From positions 182,340 through 246,339 of the forward strand of contig SDOX01000019.1 in the NCBI GenBank assembly GCA_004565275.1: DNA of 64,000 nt. Direction: 5' to 3'. The translations under genes and the position numbers were made by a program. Numbering within the stretch: position 1 is the first letter of the stretch; each line of letters opens with the position of its first letter. This document shows positions 8,498 through 17,816 of the stretch, in pieces. The DNA comes from Nannochloropsis salina CCMP1776. Taxonomy: Eukaryota > Sar > Eustigmatophyceae > Eustigmatales > Monodopsidaceae. The notes beneath the pieces are model-generated. The model was not told where the DNA came from. It ran no database searches and was given only the letters and a program-made list of their open reading frames with translations.

Positions 8498-11400
8498 TCA
8501 CACCACCGACGATTGAAAGGCCACCGAAGTGGGCGCCAATTCTACCGAGGCGGTTGGCTGTGGATCAGTCTCTCTGTCCTCTTGGGCATCCTTGGCCGCC
8601 GGCGGCAGTGTCCCCGACAGCTTGCCCTTCTGTTTGGCGCCTGAAAGACGAGTTTGCCCTCGATCCATGGCGTGGCTGGCTGCTACTAGTGCCCCTTCTT
8701 TTGATGCGGGTGATGCCCGTGGCCATGGGGACGGGAACTCGCTCAACTTGGGGTGACTCACGACTATCACGTTGCGGGATTGAAGGAGGGAGAGATGCGA
8801 CGAATTGAGCGTGGACAGCGGGGATGGCTCCTGGAAAGATTGCGGGGCAGGTTGATCATTTCCTTCTTGGCTAGCTTTCGATAACGGACTCGCCGGTACC
8901 GCCTCTTGATGTAGGCCGTCACCTGCCGAGGAGACGGGGGTAATCCCACCGCGTTGTGGCGCGAAAAGAGAGCAGCGATAAAAAACAGCGTCATGCAACG
9001 GCGGTGACATATCCCAGGAGGCCAATCGGGCGTTTTGTTGGTGGCTTGTGAGGCCACGCAAGTCGATTAAATGCCTGGTAGGGACATCTCCTTCGCTATG
9101 AGTAGCGCGGACATAGAAAGCGCGCCAATTTTTATCTTCCTCTTCAACGCTCATCTCCAGAGCGGCGCCTTTAAGCTCATGCAATCCGCTCTCACCTACT
9201 CCATCGATCATGTTTTGCTCCGCGGCTTCCTTTCCGGGGAAGTCCTTGGGCGTGCCATCATGGCTGTCAATGCCAGTTGTAGAGAAAGTTTCTGCTCCTC
9301 CCGTGGTACTCGGTTTATTGCCGTCGTTCAATTCTTTGGCCAGCGTGGCCGCCATAAGCAACCGGCGAAATTTTGCTTGTATTGTTCCCCTTTGGTTGTC
9401 TTTGACCCTTCCTCCCGGAAGTCGAGTTTTGTCATGACGAAGCTGAGATTTGAACAGGCCAACCAATGCTCCCATGGAACCCCCGTGAAGCCTTGCTTCC
9501 TGTTGACCCGACAAATTAGCAAGGATTATACTGCAGTGGCCTTGGATCGCCGTGTTGGTCGATTTGGAAAGCGCCATCACAGCTTCCACTGCGTCAGGGT
9601 GGGCGGCAAGCAACGGACGACATCCCTGACAACGGGAAAAATTGCACAACGCCCCAGCCGCATACCGTTGGATTATTTCGCACCTTTCCCCTAATTTATC
9701 CGACACCGACAAAATAATGAAAACGAGGAGATCGAGGGCACCGTTTAAAGCCATGGTAACCAGTAGGTCGTCCGACGACTCACTCAACTGCATCATGCCC
9801 AGCACAGCGCGCCACACGACAACATCTGTCTCCGCTGACATTCCTGCTTCTGGCAAAAAGCCTCTTTTGAGGACGAGGATCAGAGCTTCAATGGCGCCGA
9901 CCGATACCAGGTGCACACGGCGGCCCTCACTCCGAGCCAAATTTGCAAAGGATATGGCGAGACTTCTTGCAAATTGAGCACCATAAAGCAGGGGCGCATC
10001 TCGCCGACGCTTGACTAGCTCCACCAATGCTGACATTGCCCCATCCTCAATGATATGGTGCTGCGAAGCTGGCAACCAGGACAGGCGTTCCAGCGTTGCG
10101 GCCAGCATGGATTCGAGGAGACAAATCTTGGAACGACTTTGTGCCTTTGCTTCTCCCCACGCACACAAATTGTGCAATAGAATGACGACAGCACACACAG
10201 CTTGTGTCTTGGTCATGGCCAAGCGTAGCTCTTTGTTTGAAGCAAAGCGGTACAGGATATATACACACGATTCTGCAACTTCCATTGCGGCGTCACTCGG
10301 TCTCGTGTCGCCACCTGCGTATTCTGGCCCATCCTTCGCACCACAGAGGACTCCACTTTTCGGCCTTTTGTCCATCAGAAAAGTGCTTGAAAGTACACGG
10401 TATGCGATTACATGGAGGATGCCAGCCTGAAGCAGCACCGCTAATGGGAACTGTGACACGGCCAGACAAGTCAGCGCTTGTAAGGCCGTCACAGCTGCGG
10501 CCGTATTCTGGTTCTGTTGAGCCAAAAGGACCATGGCGTGCGGAATGGAGTCTTTGGACATATGCTCCCGGCAAGCCGCGAGTGGGGCGATTTTGGCTAT
10601 GGCGCGTGCACACTCGACTTGAATATCGGCGTCACCGGAAGTGCACATCACTTTGACAACAGCCAAAGCTCCTGCTTCTGTTGCCAAGACAGCGGTTTCA
10701 GGTTCGAGCAACAAAAGATTTAGGATCGTCGCGCCACACAGGGTACGAGTCATGATTGAATCAGACCGCACAAGACTACACAGCCCCTGCATTATATATT
10801 TTTTGGATGAAATCTTGGCGCGACCGATGGGGTGCAGAGACAACGTCCAAAAAGCTTGTGCACAAATTTGCAAACATATCTCTGAGTCTAACCCACACAA
10901 AGAGGCCAAGCCCTGTGTGATGCCATCGTCTATTACTCTCGCGGTGGATTCTTCCGTAATGAGGTTCAGAAGGGCGCGGGCACAGACCTCTCGCGTCTGC
11001 GTCGTCACAGCTCTGACCAATGCAATCATCAGCAAGGCCCCAACTGCTCCCTGACGCACCATTGTCGCCCGATTGATCCCCATATGCGCCGTATGCGTGT
11101 CTTCAGTACCTCCGCTGCAGGCCATATTGTAGAAACACCACGCACAGTCCATCTGTGTTTCATCACTATACGTATTTGAAAGCTGGGCCAGAACCATGAC
11201 CACGTTCCGCTCCACCATCTGGTTCCGCACATGGGGATTACATGATAGATTACACAATACCGTGGCGCAGCGTTTTCGTGTTTCTGTCTCTTCAGTCTTG
11301 GCCAACAAGAATACGGCATCCAACACTCCGGCTTCGAAGAGATGAGGGACATGTCGTGCGGAGTAGGACAACGAAGCGAAAATCGCTACCACAGCATGTC

Positions 11401-13669
11401 GCATTTTATCGCTTCGTAAATGATGATCGAGTGTGACCCGGATGAGTGTCGGCACGATACCTTGGTTGATCATCTCTGCTTGCATGTCATCGCGATGAAA
11501 GGACGTCAGCGCCAACGCTGTTGTTACACTTGCCAAAAGCATTTCGTCAGAAGACGTCTCTAATAAGCGGGCCAGGCATCCAATGACTCCATCTTGTACC
11601 ATGCGCTGTAGCATGTGCGCCATGAGGCCACGCTTTTGCTTCGTTGTGTCCGTCGCGCATCTGCTGTATGTGCCATCGCTTTGGTCAGTACTACCGTTCC
11701 CACCCGCTGTAGCCATCAGATTAGCCAAAGCCGTAGCACAACGGGACTTAAGCTTCAGACTTATTTGTGGTGAGGTGACAAAATCGCACACCATGACAAG
11801 GCGGGGCACAAGACCCGCCATGACAACCTGATACCGTCGCGACGCTCCGCACGCGAGGTTGCTGTAGAGACAAGACAGATACTCCAGCAGCATTTCATCG
11901 TGACTGTCGTCCCGGCCCACATTACTACCCAGGCCTTCTTGAAGCTTCAGTATAGATGTCAGGCTTCCCTTGATGTCCAACACAGGTCCGTGGTGCCTGT
12001 CGGCACAAAGGAGGTTGCAGAAACTCGCGACGATGCTGTGTTTTTGCCGATAATGTTCCGCGTTGGGGCCGACGCTCAACAAATCGGTCAGCTTCACCAG
12101 GGCAGAAACCGCATGATGCTTAATGAGAAGAACGGAACAGTCCCCAAATGATGTGAAGGCATGGATAGCCCGTGCGCACATATATAGCACGTCGGCGTGA
12201 GTTGTCTGATCCAGCAAGTTGAGAATGGCTCGAATGGCGCCGTCTTGGATACATTTCCGTCGGACGCTTCCTTCCAGGCTCAAAAACTGCAATGTCCTCG
12301 CGAGGCACTCGAGCATTGGCAATAGCTCCTGGTCTACTGATTTAAAATGGAATCGCTTCTGTGGGTCTTCCGCAGCCATTACCTGTCCGTTGATGCTAGC
12401 GACTGTGCCCCCTTTAGCTCCAGTGGGTGGTCGCGTCAAGATGACGAGACACGGCACAATACCGCGATTGACCATCTCCACGCCCCCGGCCCCAGTACAG
12501 GCGATATTATGAAGGGCCACTGCCACGTTGTAGCGTAACGCAGCATCCGCGACTGGCAATATGTGGCTTGTGAGGATATCGACGAGGCCTTCTTCCAAGA
12601 TCCGAAGACGCATGCGGTGAATGACGCTCAAATTAGCAACGGCCATGCCCACGATCTGAGATGGATCCAATCCTTGACAGGGCGTGTCATACGCAGAAAA
12701 TAAGCCTTTGAGGACGCGGTCCAGGCCTGGGTAACTCACTGACACGCAAGTGAGGTTGTAAAGTCCCAGCAGGCTGGTTGTCCAGACGTCACGTTCCGAA
12801 AAGGTCAGCAACAAGGTGCAGAATGCTCCGACAGCCCCTTCTTCAGCCAAGCGTGTCTCAACTGTGTGTTCTAGTGACAGATTTCGCAGGGAGGATGCAC
12901 ATGAATAAGCGACTTGAGGGCTTTTTGTATTTATAGCCACCTGAGCAAGGATGGCGCACGCGCCGACGTGCACCAACTCGCTTCGGAAACCGGAACTGCG
13001 TGAGAGAAAAGAGAATGCAGCGGCACAAAGACGGCGTGTCAATCTATCCTCCCGTGAAGCCAAGGCAGCAATTGCTTGAATCGCCCCCTCCTTCGCAACA
13101 AGGGCCATGTTGCCATCGTCAGTGCACCAGTTACGCAACGTCAACGCCATTCGCTGCCTCAGGTCCAGCTTCTCAGGCACAACTCTTTCCACTATATCTT
13201 CCGTTGAAAAGTAAATTTCTTCGTCATCGAAGGTATCTTTGCTTCTTAAGCTCGTACTTATGCCCGCCACCGCTGTGGAGGCATCCTCCCTTTGGCTTCT
13301 CCTTTCCGCACCTGTTTCCTGCTGGCAGACTAGGGCACCAGCAACCACGTCGGTCATATTTTTAGGGTCGTTACGGGATCGATAGAGCATACCAGGCACA
13401 GTGTTGCTGAGATTGAATGTAAAGCCACATAACTGTTTATCTGCGAACGGCGTAGGGCTAAGAGCAATGGTAGGACTTGCATGATGTCGTCGGGAAGAAA
13501 CCGAAGCCGAGGGCGGCGTCACACCATTAAAATTCGTAATATCATGTGGTGAATCATATTTGTACCGGATTGATTGATTTGAAGACATTTCTATATTGAC
13601 AAACTCCTGTTTGGGGGGGGGTGAGGCCGACCAGTCTCGCGTTTCATGGCGCCTGCTCACTCCTTTCAT
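8498..13669 (-). CDS. Giant armadillo-repeat protein
   Basis: One uninterrupted exon encodes 1723 aa. From about residue 150 to 1430 the chain is a long series of roughly 42-residue armadillo units. Recurrent signatures are LRNLS, CATVLCNLS, ALANLM and GAVGAL/GAIEALI, with helix-breaking glycines and asparagines at the usual places, as in Vac8, beta-catenin and similar scaffolds. There are probably more than twenty units. The N-terminal ~140 residues and the C-terminal ~290 residues are polar and low complexity, with no recognised domain, transmembrane segment or signal peptide. Function is not known; the family suggests a protein-interaction scaffold. The start is the first ATG in the frame. 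A second ATG at residue 28 (MSSNQSIRYK) is a possible alternative. The lack of introns over 5 kb contrasts with its multi-exon neighbours. It diverges from the gene at 14136. Confidence 0.85.
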   Translation of the reverse strand: MKGVSRRHETRDWSASPPPKQEFVNIEMSSNQSIRYKYDSPHDITNFNGVTPPSASVSSRRHHASPTIALSPTPFADKQLCGFTFNLSNTVPGMLYRSRNDPKNMTDVVAGALVCQQETGAERRSQREDASTAVAGISTSLRSKDTFDDEEIYFSTEDIVERVVPEKLDLRQRMALTLRNWCTDDGNMALVAKEGAIQAIAALASREDRLTRRLCAAAFSFLSRSSGFRSELVHVGACAILAQVAINTKSPQVAYSCASSLRNLSLEHTVETRLAEEGAVGAFCTLLLTFSERDVWTTSLLGLYNLTCVSVSYPGLDRVLKGLFSAYDTPCQGLDPSQIVGMAVANLSVIHRMRLRILEEGLVDILTSHILPVADAALRYNVAVALHNIACTGAGGVEMVNRGIVPCLVILTRPPTGAKGGTVASINGQVMAAEDPQKRFHFKSVDQELLPMLECLARTLQFLSLEGSVRRKCIQDGAIRAILNLLDQTTHADVLYMCARAIHAFTSFGDCSVLLIKHHAVSALVKLTDLLSVGPNAEHYRQKHSIVASFCNLLCADRHHGPVLDIKGSLTSILKLQEGLGSNVGRDDSHDEMLLEYLSCLYSNLACGASRRYQVVMAGLVPRLVMVCDFVTSPQISLKLKSRCATALANLMATAGGNGSTDQSDGTYSRCATDTTKQKRGLMAHMLQRMVQDGVIGCLARLLETSSDEMLLASVTTALALTSFHRDDMQAEMINQGIVPTLIRVTLDHHLRSDKMRHAVVAIFASLSYSARHVPHLFEAGVLDAVFLLAKTEETETRKRCATVLCNLSCNPHVRNQMVERNVVMVLAQLSNTYSDETQMDCAWCFYNMACSGGTEDTHTAHMGINRATMVRQGAVGALLMIALVRAVTTQTREVCARALLNLITEESTARVIDDGITQGLASLCGLDSEICLQICAQAFWTLSLHPIGRAKISSKKYIMQGLCSLVRSDSIMTRTLCGATILNLLLLEPETAVLATEAGALAVVKVMCTSGDADIQVECARAIAKIAPLAACREHMSKDSIPHAMVLLAQQNQNTAAAVTALQALTCLAVSQFPLAVLLQAGILHVIAYRVLSSTFLMDKRPKSGVLCGAKDGPEYAGGDTRPSDAAMEVAESCVYILYRFASNKELRLAMTKTQAVCAVVILLHNLCAWGEAKAQSRSKICLLESMLAATLERLSWLPASQHHIIEDGAMSALVELVKRRRDAPLLYGAQFARSLAISFANLARSEGRRVHLVSVGAIEALILVLKRGFLPEAGMSAETDVVVWRAVLGMMQLSESSDDLLVTMALNGALDLLVFIILSVSDKLGERCEIIQRYAAGALCNFSRCQGCRPLLAAHPDAVEAVMALSKSTNTAIQGHCSIILANLSGQQEARLHGGSMGALVGLFKSQLRHDKTRLPGGRVKDNQRGTIQAKFRRLLMAATLAKELNDGNKPSTTGGAETFSTTGIDSHDGTPKDFPGKEAAEQNMIDGVGESGLHELKGAALEMSVEEEDKNWRAFYVRATHSEGDVPTRHLIDLRGLTSHQQNARLASWDMSPPLHDAVFYRCSLFAPQRGGITPVSSAGDGLHQEAVPASPLSKASQEGNDQPAPQSFQEPSPLSTLNSSHLSLLQSRNVIVVSHPKLSEFPSPWPRASPASKEGALVAASHAMDRGQTRLSGAKQKGKLSGTLPPAAKDAQEDRETDPQPTASVELAPTSVAFQSSVV

Positions 13670-14135
13670 TTTCTCTACAAGGTGCTCTTACAAATGTGCC
13701 TGTCGCCCAGAATGAAAATTCAAATTAATATTATCGATAAAGGGCAAAAAATACGCACAAAACTTGGCACACACGGGGCATACTATTCCAAAAGGCTTTT
13801 CCAACTAGCTTTTAAACTGGAAATAGAAGATCGAGCGTAACGGCTACAAAAGATCGGCGAGACCGGCATTCAAACGATGGGCGTGAGACGCGCTACTTAC
13901 GCGACCAGGGCGTGCACAGGCGTGCTTCTTGGGAAGCTGCGTCAATGGTAGGAGGGAATTGCCTGTGCTTTGTCTCTCGGCCAGAGATACTGACAGCGCA
14001 TACTTACGTTGGTTTTGCGTGGATACAGCGATGATCATGTCAGGGCGCAGAATTCTCATTAACATGCGATCAATTGTCTTGATTCGAACAGGTCACATCC
14101 CTCAGCTAATACTCGGTTGCAGCCGATAAGTCATC
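13670..14135. promoter_or_regulatory. Divergent promoter region, armadillo gene and NRS/ER
   Basis: This 466-bp gap separates the start codons of two divergently read genes, so it must contain both promoters. No specific element is recognised. Confidence 0.45.
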
Positions 14136-15740
14136 ATGGCGGAAGAGGTAGGTGCCTGTTTAATGGAATGACGAGGCCATGCTCCTCTTGATCATGGCCT
14201 TCCTCCCGGTGACTCGTTCGGACTCTGATGTCTTTTCCCCACCGGCACTCACTCGTCCCAACAGAAGTATCTGATTTTCGGCAAGAATGGATGGATCGGA
14301 GGGAAGCTTATTGAGCTTCTGCAGGCGCAAGGCAAGACAGTGGTGTTGGCTCAGACACGACTGGAGAATCGGGAGTCGTTGTTTGCAGAGCTGGACGCAG
14401 TGAAGCCGACACACGTCTTGGATGCAGCAGGCGTGACGGGTCGCCCCAACATTGATTGGTGTGAGACTCACCAGGTGGAGACGATCCGTACGAACGTTAT
14501 TGGGACGTTGAACCTGGCGGAGGCGTGTCACTTGAAAGGGATCCACATGACGTTGTACGCGACGGGATGCATCTTCGAGTACGACGAGAAGCACCCGATT
14601 GGGGGAGCCGGCTTCACGGAGGAGGACTCGCCCAACTTCTTCGGGTCATTCTACAGCAAGACCAAGGCGTATATGGAAGACATGCTGAAGAGCTACAATA
14701 ACGTGTGCATCCTCCGTGTCCGTATGCCCATTTCCGACGATTTGAACTCCAGGAATTTTGTCACCAAGATCGTCAAGTACGACAAGGTCGTGAACGTGCC
14801 GAACTCGATGACGGTCTTGACGGACCTCCTCCCCATCTCCTTGCTTATGGCCGCGCGGAAGTTGACGGGTACGCGTTCGCTTTTCAGGGAGGGAGTGAGG
14901 GAGGGAAGAGAGGCAGGCGGGGCGGGGCGACACATCGGTATCCCTCAGTCTTCCCTTGCCTGAGCGCGGGAAGCACACAGGGCCTCCACACCCTTCCCTT
15001 CTCATCCCCCCGTCTACCGTCTCTTTGTCCTTGCCCTCTCCCCAGGCATCTACAACTTCACCAATCCCGGCGCCATTTCCCACAACCAAATCCTCGCGTT
15101 GTACAAGAAGCACGTGGATCCCTCCTACACGTGGGAGAACTTCACGGTGCGCATCGCCCCTTCCTCTCCCCCCTCCCCTCTACTTTCTTGCTCTCCAATT
15201 CACGCAGCGTACCTGTTTATCACCTGCCTCACTTTTGGTGGAGCTCCTCATAGGCCCCTCTTCCCTCCCTTCCCCTCCTTCCCTCCCTCCCTCCCTCCCT
15301 CCCTACTCTTACCAGATCGATGAGCAGAACAAGATCTTGGCAGCCAAGCGATCCAACAACGAGCTGGATACCACCAAATTCTGCGCCGCATTGCCGGACG
15401 TGCACATTCCCGACATCCACGAGGCCTGCGAGAAGGTGAGGAGGGAGGGAAGGAGGGAGGGAGGAGGAGGGGGCACAGAGAGCCGAGACAAAAAACGCGG
15501 GTAAGAGGGGAAAGACTCGCAAAGAGGTGAGAGGGCTCTTGCCTCCAGATGTTCGAAGTTTGACACTTCCATGACGCACCTCCCTTGCTTATCAACCCCC
15601 TCCCTCCCTCCCCCATTCCCTCTCTCCCTCCTTCCCAACCCCAGGTCTTCCAGCGCATGAAGGTCAACCTGGAAGCGGAGGGTATCTGGCCCGACAAGCT
15701 CCCGAAGCGCACCAACCGCCTTGCGCCCCCGTCATCTTGA
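14136..15740 (+). CDS. NRS/ER: UDP-4-keto-6-deoxyglucose 3,5-epimerase/4-reductase (rhamnose synthesis)
   Basis: Short-chain dehydrogenase that completes conversion of UDP-4-keto-6-deoxy-glucose to UDP-rhamnose in plants and algae. Five exons (14136-14147, 14265-14868, 15046-15146, 15316-15435, 15645-15740) give 310 aa. The first exon has only four codons (MAEE). Splicing produces MAEEKYLIFGKNGWIGGKL, the Rossmann glycine motif. Strong landmarks follow: PTHVLDAAGVTGRPNIDWCE, ETIRTNVIGTLNLAEAC, YATGCIFEYD, the catalytic YSKTK, NVCILRVRMPIS, GIYNFTNPGAISHN and RSNNELDTTK. All are near-identical to plant NRS/ER. No presequence, so probably cytosolic. The introns are rich in CCCT and GGGA repeats. 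The preceding enzyme of the pathway (4,6-dehydratase) is not in the window. Confidence 0.93.
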
Positions 15741-16421
15741 ACTCGTATTCTGTGTTCTTGAAGTTGTATCTTCACCTCTAAGCTTCGTGCTTCCTTCCAC
15801 GATGTTGTGGGGTCAAATGCTAGAGAGCAGAAATGAATAATCGGTGCAATCGTCGCGCTTCGACGAGCTGTATGTGCGCTAGGCGGGAGATGTTAACTAC
15901 AAAGGGATGGGAGGCACACGCCGGGGGGGGGGGGGGCGGCGGAGGTGGAGTGTGATATAGAGCAGTCGAGACTATGACTCAGACATGAAAAGGCACGAAT
16001 GGGATCGGAGAAAGTCCAAGTTGACAGCTTGCGATCCTTAGCACGTCAATGGTCGAAAGAAAAAGACAGCCCGAAAAAGGAGAATCAGCTTTATCACGGG
16101 GCGCGGGGGCCAAGTTAAGACGAGGCATTTTCATTTCTTAACCCATGCCAGGGCCCGATATTGGGGGCGTCCCGTGTACACCTCATTCAGTCATTCCTTG
16201 TGCCTTGAATCGTCGATTGAATCCTCCAAATACGATCTCCCAGCCAGAGAGCTCCCACAAAACGCGCCCTCTCCCCTTTCCCTCCGTCCCTTCCTCCCCC
16301 CTTACCTCCCTTCAAAATTTGTAATCTACTCACAAGTGAAGAATGCTCCTGGCAAGCACGTCCACTCCTTGTCCGTCATCTTTGTACAAGGCCTGTCTTT
16401 TCCTCCTCCCTCCCCCCCGCG
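15741..16421. other. Convergent spacer with poly-G run
   Basis: 3' spacer between NRS/ER (+) and ISCA (-). No gene is seen. It includes a 14-G run at 15923-15936. Confidence 0.5.
15923..15936 (+). repeat. Homopolymer run G14
   Basis: Fourteen consecutive G residues in a purine-rich intergenic stretch. It is a likely site of length variation and sequencing error, and could form quadruplex structure. Confidence 0.9.
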
Positions 16422-17219
16422 CTACACATTGAAACTCTCCCCGCAGCCACACTGGCCCTTGGCATTGGGGTTGTTGAAGGTGAATTCCCTGGAGAGCTCC
16501 GTCTCCTCGTAGTCCATCTCGGTGCCTACCACGTGCATCAAGGCGGAGGGCTCGACAAAAACCGTGACTCCGCCCACCTGCACTTCCTCATCAAACTTCG
16601 GTCGCGTCTCCGCGTAGTTCATCGTGTACGACAACCCATTGCATCCGCGGCGCTTGGTCCCAAGTCGGACGCCTATGACGGACGGACCTTTCGAGGCAAG
16701 CAGCTCTTTAATGCGGGACACGGCCCGCTCAGTCAGTTGAAGAGGGGCGGCCCGGGGACGCCGAGGGGAGGAGGAGGGACGGGGGAAGGACTCGGCGGGC
16801 GGTGGAGACGGAGGGGTTGTGAGCGGCACTTCACTCTTGCTCTTGTCTCGAGAAGAGGAGTCAATGCTCGTGGGTGCGTTCGATGCAGAGGCTGGAGGGA
16901 TTGGCACCTGGGATGGATGCTCATGAACCTGCCCGTGCTCTACCTCCATCGAGCTGAGCTTCGAAGTCGTCGCTGCTGCCATGGTGGAAGCCCGTGCCTT
17001 CCTATGTTGCATTTGGCGCGCTTTTTCCCCCTCTTGTGGAATTCTTCCCTCTCGGATCGTGGATATTCTCGAAAGGGAAGTACGCCCGCGAACAAAAGCA
17101 CTCCCTGGGGCGACTGACGAGGCGGAAAGGAACGGGGAGGATCTTGCTCCTCCTCCTCTGAGACACGATGTCAGAGCCACCCCTCGTAGCAATTTCGACG
17201 CAACGTGGGTTCTGGACAT
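16422..17219 (-). CDS. ISCA1: A-type Fe-S cluster carrier, ISCA1-like
   Basis: A single exon encodes 265 aa. The C-terminal ~105 residues are a complete HesB/IscA domain: PLQLTERAVSRIKELL, GVRLGTKRRGCNGLSYTMNY, GGVTVFVEPSALMHVVGTEM and the C-terminal GQCGCGESFNV. The three cluster-binding cysteines are in place (one in RGCNG, two in CGCG). A-type proteins hold [2Fe-2S] or [4Fe-4S] clusters and pass them to mitochondrial enzymes. The first ~50 residues are basic and rich in Arg, Ser and Ala, fitting a mitochondrial presequence. They are followed by about 100 residues of Ser/Pro/Lys-rich linker that is unusual for this family (normally ~130-150 aa in total). The RLGTKRRGCNG spacing matches ISCA1 better than ISCA2. 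Plastid location is less likely because there is no hydrophobic signal peptide. Confidence 0.9.
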   Translation of the reverse strand: MSRTHVASKLLRGVALTSCLRGGGARSSPFLSASSVAPGSAFVRGRTSLSRISTIREGRIPQEGEKARQMQHRKARASTMAAATTSKLSSMEVEHGQVHEHPSQVPIPPASASNAPTSIDSSSRDKSKSEVPLTTPPSPPPAESFPRPSSSPRRPRAAPLQLTERAVSRIKELLASKGPSVIGVRLGTKRRGCNGLSYTMNYAETRPKFDEEVQVGGVTVFVEPSALMHVVGTEMDYEETELSREFTFNNPNAKGQCGCGESFNV

Positions 17220-17816
17220 GACGGTGGAGCGGCTTACTCACTGCGTGTGAGGTTATTCGAGCAACTTCGACTTTCCCAAGAGGGCAACAAGGATCTCGTG
17301 CTTCTCAAGCCCAAGCTCCACCCTTGTCCGTCTGCTGGCTAGAACAGCACTGACAATGGTACCTGTGTTCGTACAACGGCATCGAACCGTGAGATGTCAT
17401 CCAGGAGACATTCCATGTGAAAAAGGACCGTCTTAGGCGACCGAGTTATTCGGGCAGCAAATGCACCGGCCGGCACACGGACGAGGACTCCGGTCCTCTG
17501 ATTGCTCTCCTTCGCGAGGCCCGTGACGTTCGAGATGCGGGAAGCAGAAGGTAATAAAATTCATTCCAGGCGAAAGATCACAAGGCCTCACAGATCAATG
17601 AACCAGTCTACGTTCAAATTGTAAGGGCCAAACGACGAAAATCACGGAAGCACAAAGAAATTATTTTCTCATCCCCTCCCCGCCACTCCCAAGCCATGCC
17701 ACCTATGATGCTAGGAACGTCTCTACCAGCACTCTTTTTTGTGATTAGCTTGTCGGGAAATTTACTTTTCGTGTTACGACTTTTCCGAGCTGTAAAGGCA
17801 ACGTCGTCTGGTTTCA
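17220..17816. other. Intergenic, upstream of ISCA1, downstream of DRG2
   Basis: About 0.6 kb, presumably the ISCA1 promoter and the DRG2 3' untranslated region. No gene is recognised. Confidence 0.45.

Noticed and set aside
9071-9694. 207-codon plus-strand frame within the armadillo gene
   Set aside because: It is antisense to well-formed armadillo repeats, and its sequence is not protein-like.
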